From positions 1 to 64,000 of the forward strand of contig JALDNG010002246.1 in NCBI GenBank assembly GCA_024349245.1: a stretch of DNA of 64,000 bases, given 5' to 3'. The notes beneath the pieces are model-generated. The model had not been told where the DNA came from, did not search any database, and saw nothing but the letters and a program-made list of their open reading frames with translations. Origin of the DNA: Neodontobutis hainanensis (Eukaryota > Chordata > Actinopteri > Gobiiformes > Odontobutidae). The position numbers and the translations under genes are program-made. Numbering within the stretch: position 1 is the stretch's first letter; each line of letters starts with the position of its first letter. Shown piece by piece: positions 34,719-48,275 of this stretch.

Positions 34719-37700
34719 ACTGTAGACATGCAGTAGAACAGACTGCAGTAGAGCAATAGTACAGATTGTAAACTGGCATTAGAACAGACTGTAGAGGTGC
34801 AGTTGAAAAGACTGTAGACTTGCAGTTAAACAGACTGTAGACAAGCAGTAGTATATACTGTAGACTTGCATTAGAACAGACTGTAGATGTGTATTAGAAC
34901 AGACTGTAGACATACAATAGAAGAACCTGTAGAGATGCAGTTTAGCAGACTGTAGACATGCAGTTGTACAGACTTCAGTGCAGCAGCAGTACAGACTCTA
35001 GATTGGCTTTAGAACAGACTGTAGACGATCATTAGAACAGAATGTATTTAAGTATTAGAAAACACTGTAGACATGCTTTAGAACAGACAGTAGAGGTGCA
35101 GTTGTACAGACTGTAGATGAGCATTAGAACAGAATGTATTTAAGTATTAGAAAACACAGTAGACATGCTTTAGAACAGACAGTAGAGGTGCAGTTGTACA
35201 GACTGTAGATGTGCAGTAGAACAGACTGTAGACGTGCAGTAGAACAGACTATAAATGAGCATTAGAATAGACTTTAGAAGTGCAGTAGTACAGACTGTAG
35301 AAGTGCAGTAGAACAGACTATAGATGTGCAGTAGAACAGACTGAAGACGTTTATAAGAAAAGACTGTAGACGTGCAGTAGAACAGACTGTAGATGAGCAG
35401 TAGTACAGACTGTAGACTTGCATTAGAACAGACTGTAGACATGCATTAGAACAGACTATAGATGTGCAGTAGAACAAACTGTAGATGTGCAGTAGAACAG
35501 ACTGACGATGTGCAAAAGAATAGACTGTAGAGGGCAGTAGTTGAGACTTTACACGAGCATTAGAACAAACAGTACATGAGTATTAGAAAAGACTGTAGAC
35601 ATGTTTTAGAACAGACAGTAGAGTTCCAGTAGTACAGACTCTAGACGACAATTAGAACAAACTGTAGATATGCAGTAGAAGAGACTGTAAAGGTGCAGTA
35701 GTACAGAAAGTTAACAATTATTAAAAGAGACTGTAGGAGTGCAGTAAAACAGACTCTAAACAATAATTAGAACAGACTGTAGACATCCAGTAGAACAGAC
35801 TGTAGATGTGCATTAGAGGAGACTGTAGACGTTTATTAAAAGAGACTATAGTCGTGCAGTAGAACAGACTGTAGTGGTGCAGTTGAACAGACTGTAGACG
35901 TGCAGTTAAACATACTTCAGAGCAGCAGTAGTACAGACTCTAGATTGGCTTTAGAACAGACTGTAGACGAGCATTAGAACAGACTGTAAACGTCCAGTAG
36001 AACAGACTGACAATGTGCAGAAGAATAGACTGTAGAGATGCAGTAGTACAGACTGTAGAAGCGCATTAGAACAGACTGTATATGAGTATTAGAAAACACT
36101 CTAGACATGCTTTAGAACAGATTGTAGAGGTGCAGTAGTTCAGACTATAGACAAGCATTAGAACAGACTGTAGATGTGCAGTAGAAGAGACTGTATAGGT
36201 GCAGTAGTACAGACTGTCGACAATTATTAGAAAAGACTATAGACGTGCAGTAGAACGGACTGTAAACAAGTATTAGAATAGACTATATATGAGTATTAGA
36301 ATAGATTGTAGACATGCTTTAGAAGAGACTGTAGAGGTGCAGTAGTACAGACTGTAGAAGAGCAGTAGTACAGATTATAGACTTGCATTAGAACAGACAG
36401 TAGATGTGCATTAGGATAGACTGTAGACGTACAATAGAAGTGACTGTAGAGGTGCAGTTGAACAGACAGTAGACGTGCAGTAGAATAGACTGTAGATGTG
36501 TAGTAATATATATATATTAAAGACCTGCAAAAAAACAGACTGCAATTTAACAGACTTCAGAGCAGCAGTAGTACAGACTCTAGATTGGCTTTAGAACAGA
36601 CTGTAGACGAGCTTTAGAACAGACTGTAAATGTCCAGTAGAACAGATTGACAATTAGAACAGATTGTAGATGTGCAGTTAAACAGACTATAGACATGCAG
36701 TAGAACAGACTGTAGACTTGCATTAGAACATAATGTAGATGTGCATTAGAACAGACTATAGATGTGGAGTAAAACAGACTGTAGACGTGCAGTAGAATAA
36801 ACTGCAGTGGAGCAGTGGTACAGACTGTAAACTGGCATTAGAACAGACTGTAGACATGCAGTAGAACAGACTGTAGAGGTGCAGTTGTACAGACTATAGA
36901 CGTGCAGTAGATCAGACTGTAGATGAGCAGTAGTACAGATTGTAGACTTGCATTAGAACAGACTGTAGATGTGCATTAGAACAGACTGTAGCTGTGCAGT
37001 AGTACAGAATGTTGATAATTATTAGAACAGAGAGTAGATGTGCAGTAGAACGGACTCTAGACAATTATTAGAACAGACTGTAGATGTCCATTAGAACAGA
37101 TTGTAGATGTGCATTAGAACAGACTGTAGATGTGCATTAGAAGAGACTGTAGACATGCAGTAGAACAGACTGCAGTAGAGCAATAGTACAGATTGTAAAC
37201 TGGCATTAGAACAGACTGTAGAGGTGCAGTTGAAAAGACTGTAGACTTGCAGTTAAACAGACTGTAGACAAGCAGTAGTATATACTGTAGACTTGCATTA
37301 GAACAGACTGTAGATGTGTATTAGAACAGACTGTAGACATACAATAGAAGAACCTGTAGAGATGCAGTTTAGCAGACTGTAGACATGCAGTTGTACAGAC
37401 TTCAGTGCAGCAGCAGTACAGACTCTAGATTGGCTTTAGAACAGACTGTAGACGATCATTAGAACAGAATGTATTTAAGTATTAGAAAACACTGTAGACA
37501 TGCTTTAGAACAGACAGTAGAGGTGCAGTTGTACAGACTGTAGATGAGCATTAGAACAGAATGTATTTAAGTATTAGAAAACACAGTAGACATGCTTTAG
37601 AACAGACAGTAGAGGTGCAGTTGTACAGACTGTAGATGTGCAGTAGAACATACTGTAGACGTGCAGTAGAACAGACTATAAATGAGCATTAGAATAGACT

Positions 37701-39685
37701 TTAGAAGTGCAGTAGTACAGACTGTAGAAGTGCAGTAGAACAGACTATAGATGTGCAGTAGAACAGACTGAAGACGTTTATAAGAAAAGACTGTAGACGT
37801 GCAGTAGAACAGACTGAAGACGTTTATAAGAAAAGACTGTAGACGTGCAGTAGAACAGACTGTAGATGAGCAGTTGTACAGACTGTAGACTTGCATTAGA
37901 ACAGACTGTAGACATGCATTAGAACAGACTATAGATGTGCAGTAGAACAAACTGTAGATGTGCAGTAGAACAGACTGACGATGTGCAAAAGAATAGACTG
38001 TAGAGGGCAGTAGTTGAGACTTTACACGAGCATTAGAACAAACAGTACATGAGTATTAGAAAAGACTGTAGACATGTTTTAGAACAGACAGTAGAGTTCC
38101 AGTAGTACAGACTCTAGACGACAATTAGAACAAACTGTAGATATGCAGTAGAAGAGACTGTAAAGGTGCAGTAGTACAGAAAGTTAACAATTATTAAAAG
38201 AGACTGTAGGAGTGCAGTAAAACAGACTCTAAACAATAATTAGAACAGACTGTAGACATCCAGTAGAACAGACTGTAGATGTGCATTAGAGGAGACTGTA
38301 GACGTTTATTAAAAGAGACTATAGTCGTGCAGTAGAACAGACTGTAGTGGTGCAGTTGAACAGACTGTAGACGTGCAGTTAAACATACTTCAGAGCAGCA
38401 GTAGTACAGACTCTAGATTGGCTTTAGAACAGACTGTAGACGAGCATTAGAACAGACTGTAAACGTCCAGTAGAACAGACTGACAATGTGCAGAAGAATA
38501 GACTGTAGAGATGCAGTAGTGCAGACTGTAGAAGCGCATTAGAACAGACTGTATATGAGTATTAGAAAACACTCTAGACATGCTTTAGAACAGATTGTAG
38601 AGGTGCAGTAGTTCAGACTATAGACGAGCATTAGAACAGACTGTAGATGCAGTAGAAGAGACTGTATAGGTGCAGTAGTACAGACTGTCGACAATTATTA
38701 GAAAAGACTATAGACGTGCAGTAGAACGGACTGTAGACAAATATTAGAACAGACTGACAATGCTTCAGAAGAATTGACTTTAGAGATGCATTAGTACAGA
38801 CTGTAAACAAGTATTAGAATAGACTATATATGAGTATTAGAATAGATTGTAGACATGCTTTAGAAGAGACTGTAGAGGTGCAGTAGTACAGACTGTAGAA
38901 GAGCAGTAGTACAGATTATAGACTTGCATTAGAACAGACAGTAGATGTGCATTAGAATAGACTGTAGACGTACAATAGAAGTGACTGTAGAGGTGCAGTT
39001 GAACAGACAGTAGACGTGCAGTAGAAGAGACTGTAGATGTGTAGTAATATATATATATTAAAGACCTGCAAAAACAGACTGCAATTTAACAGACTTCAGA
39101 GCAGCAGTAGTACAGACTCTAGATTGGCTTTAGAACAGACTGTAGACGAGCTTTAGAACAGACTGTAAATGTCCAGTAGAACAGATTGACAATTAGAACA
39201 GATTGTAGATGTGCAGTTAAACAGACTATAGACATGCAGTAGAACAGACTGTAGACTTGCATTAGAACATAATGTAGATGTGCATTAGAACAGACTATAG
39301 ATGTGGAGTAAAACAGACTGTAGACGTGCAGTAATAAACTGCAGTGGAGCAGTGGTACAGACTGTAAACTGGCATTAGAACAGACTGTAGACATGCAGTA
39401 GAACAGACTGTAGAGGTGCAGTTGTACAGACTATAGACGTGCAGTAGATCAGACTGTAGATGAGCAGTAGTACAGATTGTAGACTTGCATTAGAACAGAC
39501 TGTAGATGTGCATTAGAACAGACTGTAGCTGTGCAGTAGTACAGAATGTTGATAATTATTAGAACAGAGAGTAGATGTGCAGTAGAACGGACTCTAGACA
39601 ATTATTAGAACAGACTGTAGATGTCCATTAGAACAGATTGTAGATGTGCATTAGAACAGACTGTAGATGTGCATTAGAAGAGACT
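34719..39685 (-). repeat. Tandem duplication of about 2.4-2.5 kb in inverted block 2
   Basis: The stretch from about 34719 to 37142 is repeated from about 37143 to 39685, with an offset near 2427. A diagnostic TA-rich unit (AATATATATATATTAAAGACC) is at about 36506 and again near 39035. The second copy carries a small extra repeat near 37780-37830 and an additional monomer group near 38730-38800. High identity shows a recent event. Confidence 0.82.
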
Positions 39686-39834
39686 GTAGACAATTATTAA
39701 AACAGACAATAGTCGTGCAGAACAGACTGTAGACAAGCAGTAGAACAGACTGTAGATGTGCAGTAGAACAAACTGTTGAGGTGCAGTAATACAGACTGCA
39801 AACGAGCATTATACAGACTGTAGAAGTGTAGTTG

Positions 39835-39839
39835 TACAG
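39835..39839. repeat. 5-base target-site duplication, left copy
   Basis: TACAG directly left of the LTR, repeated directly on its right. A 5-base duplication is typical of several LTR-retrotransposon groups. Confidence 0.78.
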
Positions 39840-40198
39840 TGTTATAATAATTTTAATTTTAATGTTTATTGTTACTGGGACGTATAGTTCTCCTCAGGTC
39901 ATGTCAAAATCATGTCATGCCCTTCGTGCTAATGCAAGCATTAAGTAGACATAACAGGACTGAGACATGGCTTGTCACGGGACTTCTGCTCCTGGACCAT
40001 TGTGAACGCCTCACCAGGGACGACTGTGTTGTATATAATCCCATGTTATGTTTACATCTTTAAGCAAACCTTCCGCTGTAATATTGTGCTGCTTTGCTTC
40101 TCCTTGCAAGGATTAAGTTTTGGCCATTGCTTGTTAAATTATAATCGGTCTCCGTTTCTCTCTGGTTAAATATATGGATATAAAATATTCCTATAACA
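39840..40198. mobile_element. Solo LTR (359 bases) of an unclassified LTR retrotransposon
   Basis: A non-repetitive island inside the satellite begins TGTTATA and ends TATAACA, so it has the TG...CA ends and a 7-base terminal inverted repeat expected of an LTR. It is flanked by a perfect 5-base duplication TACAG (39835-39839 and 40199-40203). Removing the element and one TACAG restores a continuous satellite monomer. A TATA-like TATATAA lies at 40032-40038. There is no internal coding region, so this is best read as a solo LTR left by recombination between two LTRs. The orientation cannot be fixed with certainty. The two short open frames inside (39869-40169) look like chance. Confidence 0.8.
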
Positions 40199-40203
40199 TA
40201 CAG
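40199..40203. repeat. 5-base target-site duplication, right copy
   Basis: TACAG directly right of the LTR, after which the inverted satellite continues in register with the left flank. Confidence 0.78.
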
Positions 40204-40765
40204 ACTGTAGATGTGCAGTAACAGAATGTAGACGTTTATTAGAACAGACTGTATACCTGCAGTAGAACAGACTGTAGATGTGCATTAGAAAAGACTGTAG
40301 ACGTTTATTAAAAATAGACTATAGTCGTGCAGTGTAACAGACTGTAGACGTGCAATAGAACAGACTGTAGAGGTGCAGTTGAACAGACTGTAGATGTGCA
40401 TTAGAACAGACTGTAGATGTGCATTAGAAGAGACTGTAGACAATTATTAAAACAGACAATAGTTGTGCAGTAGAACAGACTGTAGACAAGCATTAGAAAT
40501 TACTGTAAACGTCCAGTAGAACAGACAATGTGCAGAAGAATAGACTCTAGAGGTGCATTACTACAGACTGTAGATGAGCATTAGAACATACTCTATATGA
40601 GTATTAGAAAACACTGTAGAAATGCTTTAGAACAGACTGTAGAGATGCAGTTGTATAGATTGTAGACAAGCATTAAAACAGACTGTAGAAGTGCAGTACT
40701 TCAGACTGTAGATGTGCAGTAGAAAAGACTATTGAGGTGCAGTAGTACAGAATGTCGACATTTAT
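40204..40765 (-). repeat. 23-base satellite, inverted orientation, end of block 2
   Basis: The inverted array resumes after the LTR and runs to AGAATGTCGACA near 40764. The next recognisable monomers, CTTCTACTGTCTCTTCTAATGC from about 40773, are in forward orientation. The junction contains only about ten unassigned bases and no telomere repeat. Confidence 0.88.
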
Positions 40766-43700
40766 TATTGCCCTTCTACTGTCTCTTCTAATGCTCGTCT
40801 ACTGTCTGTATTACTGCACCTCTACAGTCTGTACTAAAGCACATCTACAGTCTGTTCTAATGCTCGCCCACAGTCTATTCTTATGCAGGTCTTTAGTCTT
40901 TACTACTGCACATCTACAGTCTGTTCTAATGGACGCCTACATTCTGTTCTAATGCTCATCTACAGTCTGTTCTATTGTATGTCTACAGTCTTTTCTACTG
41001 CACATCAACAGTCTGTTCTAATGCTCGTCTACAGTCTGTACAACTGCACCTCTACTGTCTGTTCTACTGCATGTCTACAGTCTGATCTAATGCCATTTTA
41101 CAGTCTGTACTATTGCTCTACTGCACTCTATTCTACTGCACGCCTACAGTCATTTTTACTGCACATCTAAAATCTGTTCTAATTGTCAGTCTGTTCTACA
41201 ATCTACAGTCTGTACTAATTCTGTTCTGAAGTCTGTTCAACTGCATGTCTACAGTCTGTTCAACTGCACCTCTACAGTCTGTACTACTGCACTTCTACAG
41301 TCTGTTCTAATGCTCGTCTACAGTCTGTATTACTGCACCTCTACAGTCTGTTATAAATGCATGTCTACAGTGTTTTCTTAAACTCATATACAGTCTGTTT
41401 ATTTGCTCATCTACAGTCTGTACTACTGCAGCTCTAGAGTCTATTCTTTGCACATTGTCAGTTTGTTCTACGGGACGTTTACAGTCATTTCTATTGCTCG
41501 TTTACAGTCTGTTCTAAGGTAATTCTAGAGTCTGTACTACTGCTGCTCTGACATCTGTTCAAATGCACATCTAAAGTCTGTTCAACTGCACATCTACAGT
41601 CTGTTCTAATGCACATCTACAGTCTGTTCTAATGCAAGTCTACAGTCTGTACTACTGCTCATCTACAGTCTGTTCTATTGCACATCTACAGTCTGTTCTG
41701 ATAAATGTCTACAGTCTGTTCTACTACACATCTACAGTCTGTACAACTGCACCTCTACAGTCTGTTCTACTGGCTGTCTACAGTCTGTTCTAATGCCATT
41801 TTACAGTCTTTACTACTGCTCTACTGCAGTCTATTCTACTGCACTTCTACAGTCTGTTCTACTGCACGACTATAGTCTGTATTAATAAATGTCTACAGTC
41901 TTTTCTAATGCACATCTACAGTGTGTTCTTGTGGAAGTCTACAGTCTGTTCTAATAATTGTCTAGAGTCTGTTCTACTGCACGCCTACAGTCTCTTCTAA
42001 TAATAGTCAACATTCTGTACTACAGCACCTCTACAGTCTCTTCTACTGCACATCTACAGTTTGTTCTAGTGGTCGTCTACAGTCTGTACTACTTCACCTC
42101 TACAGTCTGTTGTAAAGCATGTCTACAGTCTTTTCTAATACTAATGTACAGTCTGTTCTAATGCTCGTAAAGTCTTAACTACTGCACCTCTACAGTCTAT
42201 TATTCTGCACATCGTCAGTCTTTTCTAATGCACATCTACAGTCTGTTCTAATGGACAACTACAGTCTGTTCTAATGCACATCTATAGTCTGTTCTAATGC
42301 TCGTCCACAGTCTGTTCTAATGCAGGTCTTTAGTCTGTACTATTGCACATCTACAGTCTGTTCTACTAGACGTATACAGTCTGTTCTAATGCTCGTCTAC
42401 AGTCTGTTCTATTGTACGTCTACAGTCTCTTATAATGCTACTTTACAGTCTGTACCTCTGCTCTACCGCATTTTGTTCTACTGCACGTCTATAGTCTTTT
42501 TATAAACGTCTATAGTCTATTCTACAGCATTTCTACAGTCATTACTACTGTACTTCTAAAGTCTATTCTAATGCTCATCAACAGTCTGTTCTAATGCAAG
42601 TCTACAGTCTGTGCTACTGCTCATCTACAGTCTGTACTACTGCACTTCTAAAATCTGTTCTAATGCTCATCTGCAGTCTGTATTACTGCACCTCTACAAT
42701 CTGTTCTAAAGCATATCTAGAGTGTTTTCTAATATTCATATAGAGTCTGTTCTAATGCTCGTCTACAGTCTGTACTACTGCACCTCTATAGTCTATTCTT
42801 CTGCACTTTGTCAGTCTGTTCTGATAAACGTCTACAGTCTTTTCTACTACACATCTACAGTCTCTACTACTGCACTTCTAAAGTCTGTTTCTAATGCACA
42901 TCTACAGTCTGTTCTAATGCAAGTCTATAGTCAGTACTACTGCTCATCTATGGTCTGTTCTAGTGCAGGTCTACAGTCTGTTCTAATAATCGTCTACAGT
43001 CTATAGTCTGTTCTAATGCTCGCCCACAGTCTGTTCTAATGCAAGTCTATAATCTGTACTACTGCTCATTTACAGTCTGTTCTAATGCAAGTCTACAGTC
43101 TGTACTACTGCTCATTTACGGTCTGTTCTACTACAGGTCTACAGTCTGTTGTAATAAACGTCTACAGTCTGTTCTACTGCACATCTACAGTCTGTACTAC
43201 TGCACTTCTACAGTCTGTTCTAATGCTCGTCTACAGTCTGTATTACTGCACGTCCTACAGTCATTTCAACTACACCTCAACAGTCTGTTCTATTGCCAGT
43301 TTACATTCTTTACCTCTGCTCTACTGCAGTCTGTTCTACTGCACGTCTACAGTCTGTTCTACTGCTGCTCTGAAGTCTGTTCAACTGCATGTCTGTAGTC
43401 TGTTCAACTGCACCTCTACGTCTGTTCTATTGTATGTCTACATTCTGTTCTAATGCACATCTACAGTCTGTTCTAATGCAAGTCTACAGTCTGTACTACT
43501 GCTCGTGTACAGTCTGTACTATTGCACCTCTACAGTCTGTTCTAAAGTATGTCTACAGTCTATTCTAATACTCATACACAGTCTGTTCTAATGCTCGTCT
43601 ACAGTCTCTACTAACGGACATTTAAATTCTATTCTTCTGCAGCATCATTAGTCTGTTTACTGGACATCTACAGTCTGTTCTATACACGCACATATATAGT

Positions 43701-44725
43701 CTCTTCAAATACTCGTCCACAGTCTGTTCTAATGCAGTCTGTACTACTGCACATCTATAGTCTGTTCTATTGCTCGAATACAGTCTGTTCTAATGTCCAA
43801 TAAAAGTCTTTACTACTCCACCTCTACAGTTTGTTCTACTTCTCCTTTACAGTCTGTTCTACTGCAGGTCTACAGTCTGTTCTAATGCACATCTACAGTC
43901 TGTTCTAATGCACATCTACAGTCTGTTCTAATGCAAGTCTACAGTCTTTACTACTGCTCATCTACGGTCTGTTCTACTGCAGGTCTAAAATCTCTTCTAA
44001 TAAATGTCTACAGTCTGTTCTACTGCACATCTACAGTCTGTAATACTGCACTTCTACAGACTGTTCTAATGCTTGTCTACAGTCTGTATTACTGCACCTC
44101 TACAGTCTGTTCCAAAGCATGTCTAGAGTGTTTTCTAATACTCAAATATACAGTCTGTTTCTAATGCTTGTCTACAGTCTGAACTACTGCTCTTCTACAG
44201 TCTGTTCTAAAGCATGTCTAGAGTGTTTTCTAATACTCATATACAGTCTGTTCTAATGCTCATGTACAGTCTGTAGTACTGCACCTAGTCTATTCTTCTG
44301 CACATTGTCAGTCTGTTTTACTGGATGTTTACAGTCATTTCTAATGCAAGTCTACAGTCTGTACTACTGCTCATCTACAGTCTGTTCTAATGCCAGTTTA
44401 CAGTCTGTACTTCTGCTCTACTGCAGTCTGTTCTACTGCACGTCTACAGTCTGTTTTACTGCTCATATACAGTCTGTTCTAATGCACATCTACAGTCTGT
44501 TCTAATGAAAGTCTACATTCTGTACTACTGCTCACCTACAGTCTGTTCTTTTGCACGTCTACATTCTGTTCTGATAAACTTCTACAGTCTGTTCTACTGC
44601 ATATCTACAGTCTATACTACTGCACTTTTAAAGTCTGTTCTAATGCACATCTACAGTCTGTTCTCATGCAAGTCTAAAGTTTGTACTACTGCTCATCTAC
44701 GGTCTGTTCTACTGCAGGTCTACAG
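40766..44725 (+). repeat. 23-base satellite array, forward orientation (block 3, before the SINE units)
   Basis: Forward monomers resume. The part from about 42720 to 43890 corresponds to 54306-55690 after the SINE triplication, including the unusual TACTAACGGAC monomer (near 43611 and 55431) and CCAATAAAAGTCTTTACTAC (near 43798 and 55618). The SINE-bearing tandem unit begins near 44260. Confidence 0.93.
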
Positions 44726-45081
44726 TTAATGGATTGATTTATATTGCGCTTTTCTCCCAAGGGACCAAGGGACTCAAAGCGCCCACAAGCCGTCCATTAT
44801 TCATTCATACACAGTCACACACTGGTGATGGTAACTACAACTGTAGCCACAGATGCCCTGGGGCAGACTGACAGAGACGTGGCAGCCATTTTGCGCCTAA
44901 GGCCTCTTTGAACATCACCACATACATTCACTGAACATTCTTAAACATTCATACGAGGCAAGGTGGGTTAAGTGTCTTGCCCAAGGACACAATGACAGAA
45001 TGAATTGTGGGGAGAGCGGGAATCGAACACACTACCTTCCGGTTGAAAGACGACCGCTCTACCACTGAGCCACTGACGCCC
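44726..45081 (-). mobile_element. tRNA-derived SINE, copy 1
   Basis: Read on the minus strand, the element starts at 45081 with GGGCGTCAGTGGCTCAGTGG. The RNA polymerase III A box TGGCTCAGTGG is at 45062-45072 and the B box GTTCGATTCC at 45019-45028, so the head is derived from a tRNA. A body of about 200 bases follows, then a tail with TTTGAG, AAAAGCGCAATATAAAT and CAATCCATT. SINEs are copied in trans by a LINE with a matching 3' end; this tail resembles the L2-type 3' end at the right of the window. Removing the element restores a satellite monomer. The flanking duplication is ambiguous because TACAGT is itself part of the monomer. Confidence 0.86.
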
Positions 45082-47927
45082 TATACAGTCTGTTATAATG
45101 AACTACAGTCTGTTCTACTGCACATCTACAGTCTGTTCTAAAGCATGTCTAGAGAGTTTTCTAATACTAATATAAAGTCTGTTCTAATGCTCGTCTACAG
45201 TCTGAACTAATGCACCACTAAAGTCTATTCCTCTGAAGCATTGTCAGTCTGTTCTACTGCAAGTCTACAGTCTGTTCTAATGCCAGTCTAGAGTGTGTAC
45301 TACTGCGGCTCCACAGTCTGTTCTACTGCACATCTACAATCTCTTCTACTGCACATGTACAGTCTGTTCTAATGGTCGTCTACAGTCAGTTCTAATGCTC
45401 GTCTACAATCAGTTCTGAAGCCATTCTAGAGTCTGTACTACTGCTGCTATGAAGTCTGTTCAACTGCACGTCTACAATCTGTTCAACTGCACCACTACAG
45501 TCTGTTCTATTGTACGTCTACAGTCTGTTCTACTGCACGACTATAGTCTCTTTTAATAAACGCGTCTACAGTCTCCTCTAATGCACATCTACAGTCTGTT
45601 CTACTGGATGTCTACAGTCTTTTCTAATAATTGTCTAGAGTCTGTTCTACTGCACGCCTACAGTCTTTTTCATAATTGTCAACTTTCCGTACTACTGCAC
45701 CTCTACAGTCTCTTCTACTGCACATCTACAGTTTGTTCTAATGGTCGCCTAGAGTCTGTACTAGTGAAACTCTACAGTCTGTTCTAAAACATGTCTACAG
45801 TCTTTTCTAATACTCATGTACAGTCTGTTCTAATGCTCGTAAAGTCTCAACTATTGCCCTCTACAGTCTATTCTTCTGCACATCGTCAGTCTGTTCTACT
45901 GCACATCTACAGTTTGTTCTACTGCACATCTACAGTCTTTTCTAATGCAAGTCTACAGTCTGTTCTACTGTTTGTCGACTATAGTCTGTTGTGATAATTG
46001 TCGACATTCTGTACTACTGCATCTCTACAATTTGTTCTACTTCACTACATTATGTTCTTATGCACGTCTATTGTCTGTTCTAATGCTCGTCCACAGTCTG
46101 CTCTAATGCAGGTCTTTAGTCTGTAAACTGCACAAATACAGACTGTTCTACTGGACGCCTACAATCTGTTCTAATGCTCGTCTACAGTCTGTTCTATTGT
46201 ACGCTCTACAGTCTGTTCTAATGCACATCTACAGTCTGTTCTACTGACGTTTACAGTCTGTTCTAATGCTCGTCTACAGTCAGTTCTAAAGCCAATCTAG
46301 AGTCTGTTCTACTGCTGCTGCTCTGAAGTCTGTTCAACTCCAAGTCTACAGTCTGTTCTAGTGCCATTTTACAGTCTGTACCTCTGCTCTACTGAAGTCT
46401 GTTCTATTGCACTTCTACAGTCTTTTTACTGCATATCTACAGTCTGTTCTACTGAAGATCTACAGTCTGTTCTAATGCAAGTCTACAGTCTATACTACTG
46501 CTCATCTACACTCTGTTTTACTGCACGTCTACAGTCTCTACTACTGCACTTCTAAAGTCTGTTCTAATGCACATCTACAGTCTCTTCTAATGCAAGTCTA
46601 CAGTCTTTACTACTGCTCATCTACGGTCTGTTCTACTGCAGGTCTAAAATCTCTTCTAATAAATGTTTACAGTCTGTTTAACTGCAAGTCTACAGTCTGT
46701 TCAACTGCACCTCTACAGTCTGTTCTAATGCTCGTCTACAGTCTGTATTACTGCACCTCTACAGTCTGTTCTAAAGCATGTCTAGAGTGTTTTGTAATAC
46801 TTATATACAGTCTGTTCTAATGCTCCTACAGTCTGTACTACTCCATCTCTACAGTCTATTCTTCTGCACATTGTCAGTCTGTTCTACTGACGTTTACAGT
46901 CTTTTTAATGCTCATCTACAGTCATTTCTAAAGCCAATCTAGTGTCTGTACTACTGCTGCTCTGAAGTCTGTTTAACTGCAAGTCTACAGTATGTTCAAC
47001 TGCACCTCTACAGTCTGTTCTAATGCCAGTTTACAGTCTGTTCTATTGCTCTACTGCAGTCTGTTCTACTGCATGTCTACAGTCTGTTTTACTGCACATC
47101 TACAGTCTGTTATAATGCACATCTACAGTCTGTTCCAATGCAAGTCTACAAGTTGTACTACTGCTCATGTACGGTCTGTTCTACTCCACGTCTACAATCT
47201 GTTTTAATAAACGTCTACAGTCTGTTCTGCACATTTACAGTCTGTACTACTGCACTTCTACAGTCTTTTTTAATGCTCGTCTACAGTCTGTATTACTGCA
47301 CCTCTACAGTCTGTTGTAAAGCATTTCTAGTAGTGTTTTTTAATACTCATATAGAGTCTGTTCTAATGTTCGTCTACAGTCTGAACTACTACATTTCTAC
47401 AGTCTGTTCTAAAGCATGTCTACAGTGTTTTCTAATACTCATATACAGTCTGTTCTAATGCTCATGTACAGTCTGTAGTACTGCACCTAGTCTATTCTTC
47501 TGCACATTGTCAGTCTGTTTTACTGGATGTTTACAGTCATTTCTAATGCAAGTCTACAGTCTGTACTACTGCTCATCTACAGTCTGTTCTAATGCCAGTT
47601 TACAGTCTGTACTTCTGCTCTACTGCAGTCTGTTCTACTGCACGTCTACAGTCTGTTTTACTGCTCATATACAGTCTGTTCTAATGCACATCTACAGTCT
47701 GTTCTAATGAAAGTCTACATTCTGTACTACTGCTCACCTACAGTCTGTTCTTTTGCACGTCTACATTCTGTTCTGATAAACTTCTACAGTCTGTTCTACT
47801 GCATATCTACAGTCTATACTACTGCACTTTTAAAGTCTGTTCTAATGCACATCTACAGTCTGTTCTCATGCAAGTCTAAAGTTTGTACTACTGCTCATCT
47901 ACGGTCTGTTCTACTGCAGGTCTACAG
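45082..47927 (+). repeat. 23-base satellite between SINE copies 1 and 2
   Basis: Forward monomers, forming the body of tandem unit one and the beginning of unit two. Variants such as CTAGAGTGTGTACTACTGCGG (near 45293) recur in units two and three at the same relative place. Nothing else is seen here. Confidence 0.93.
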
Positions 47928-48275
47928 TGGATTGGATTTATATTAGCTTTTCTCCCAAGGGACCAAGGGACTCAAAGCGCCCACAAGTCCATTATTCATT
48001 CATACACAGTCACACACTGGTGATGGTAACTACAACTGTAGCCACAGATGCCCTGGGGCAGACTGACAGAGACGTGGCAGCCATTTTGCGCCTAAGGCCT
48101 CTTTGAACATCACCACATACATTCACTGAATATTCTTAAACATTCATACGAGGCAAGGTGGGTTAAGTGTCTTGCCCAAGGACACAATGACAGAATGAAT
48201 TGTGGGGAGAGCGGAATCGAACACACTACCTTCCGGTTGAAAGACGACCGCTCTACCACTGAGCCACTGACGCCC
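47928..48275 (-). mobile_element. tRNA-derived SINE, copy 2
   Basis: Same element and same satellite context as copy 1, carrying small deletions relative to it. Near 47945 the tail reads ATTAGCTTTTC where copy 1 reads ATTGCGCTTTTC. A CCG is missing in the ACAAGTCC stretch near 47987, and one G is missing before the B box. The A and B boxes of the tRNA-like head are otherwise present. The element was amplified with the surrounding unit, not inserted independently. Confidence 0.86.

Larger units (their letters stand above)
31788..39839 (-). repeat. 23-base satellite array, inverted orientation (block 2)
   Basis: The same 23-base monomer is present as its reverse complement (core AGAACAGACTGTAGA) from the telomere-repeat junction onward. 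The same variant classes are seen, for example GACATGCTTTAGAACAGAC and the GAGTATTAGAAAACAC type. The chance open frames here lie on the minus strand. The block continues past the solo LTR to about 40765. Confidence 0.95.

Noticed and set aside
39869..40169. Two short open frames in the non-satellite island
   Set aside because: They lie wholly inside the LTR-like element and show no recognisable protein features.
45019..45081. Possible tRNA gene on the minus strand, also at about 48213-48275 and 51896-51958
   Set aside because: A and B boxes are present, but they are the head of a SINE that continues into a body and LINE-like tail. No sound acceptor stem is seen.
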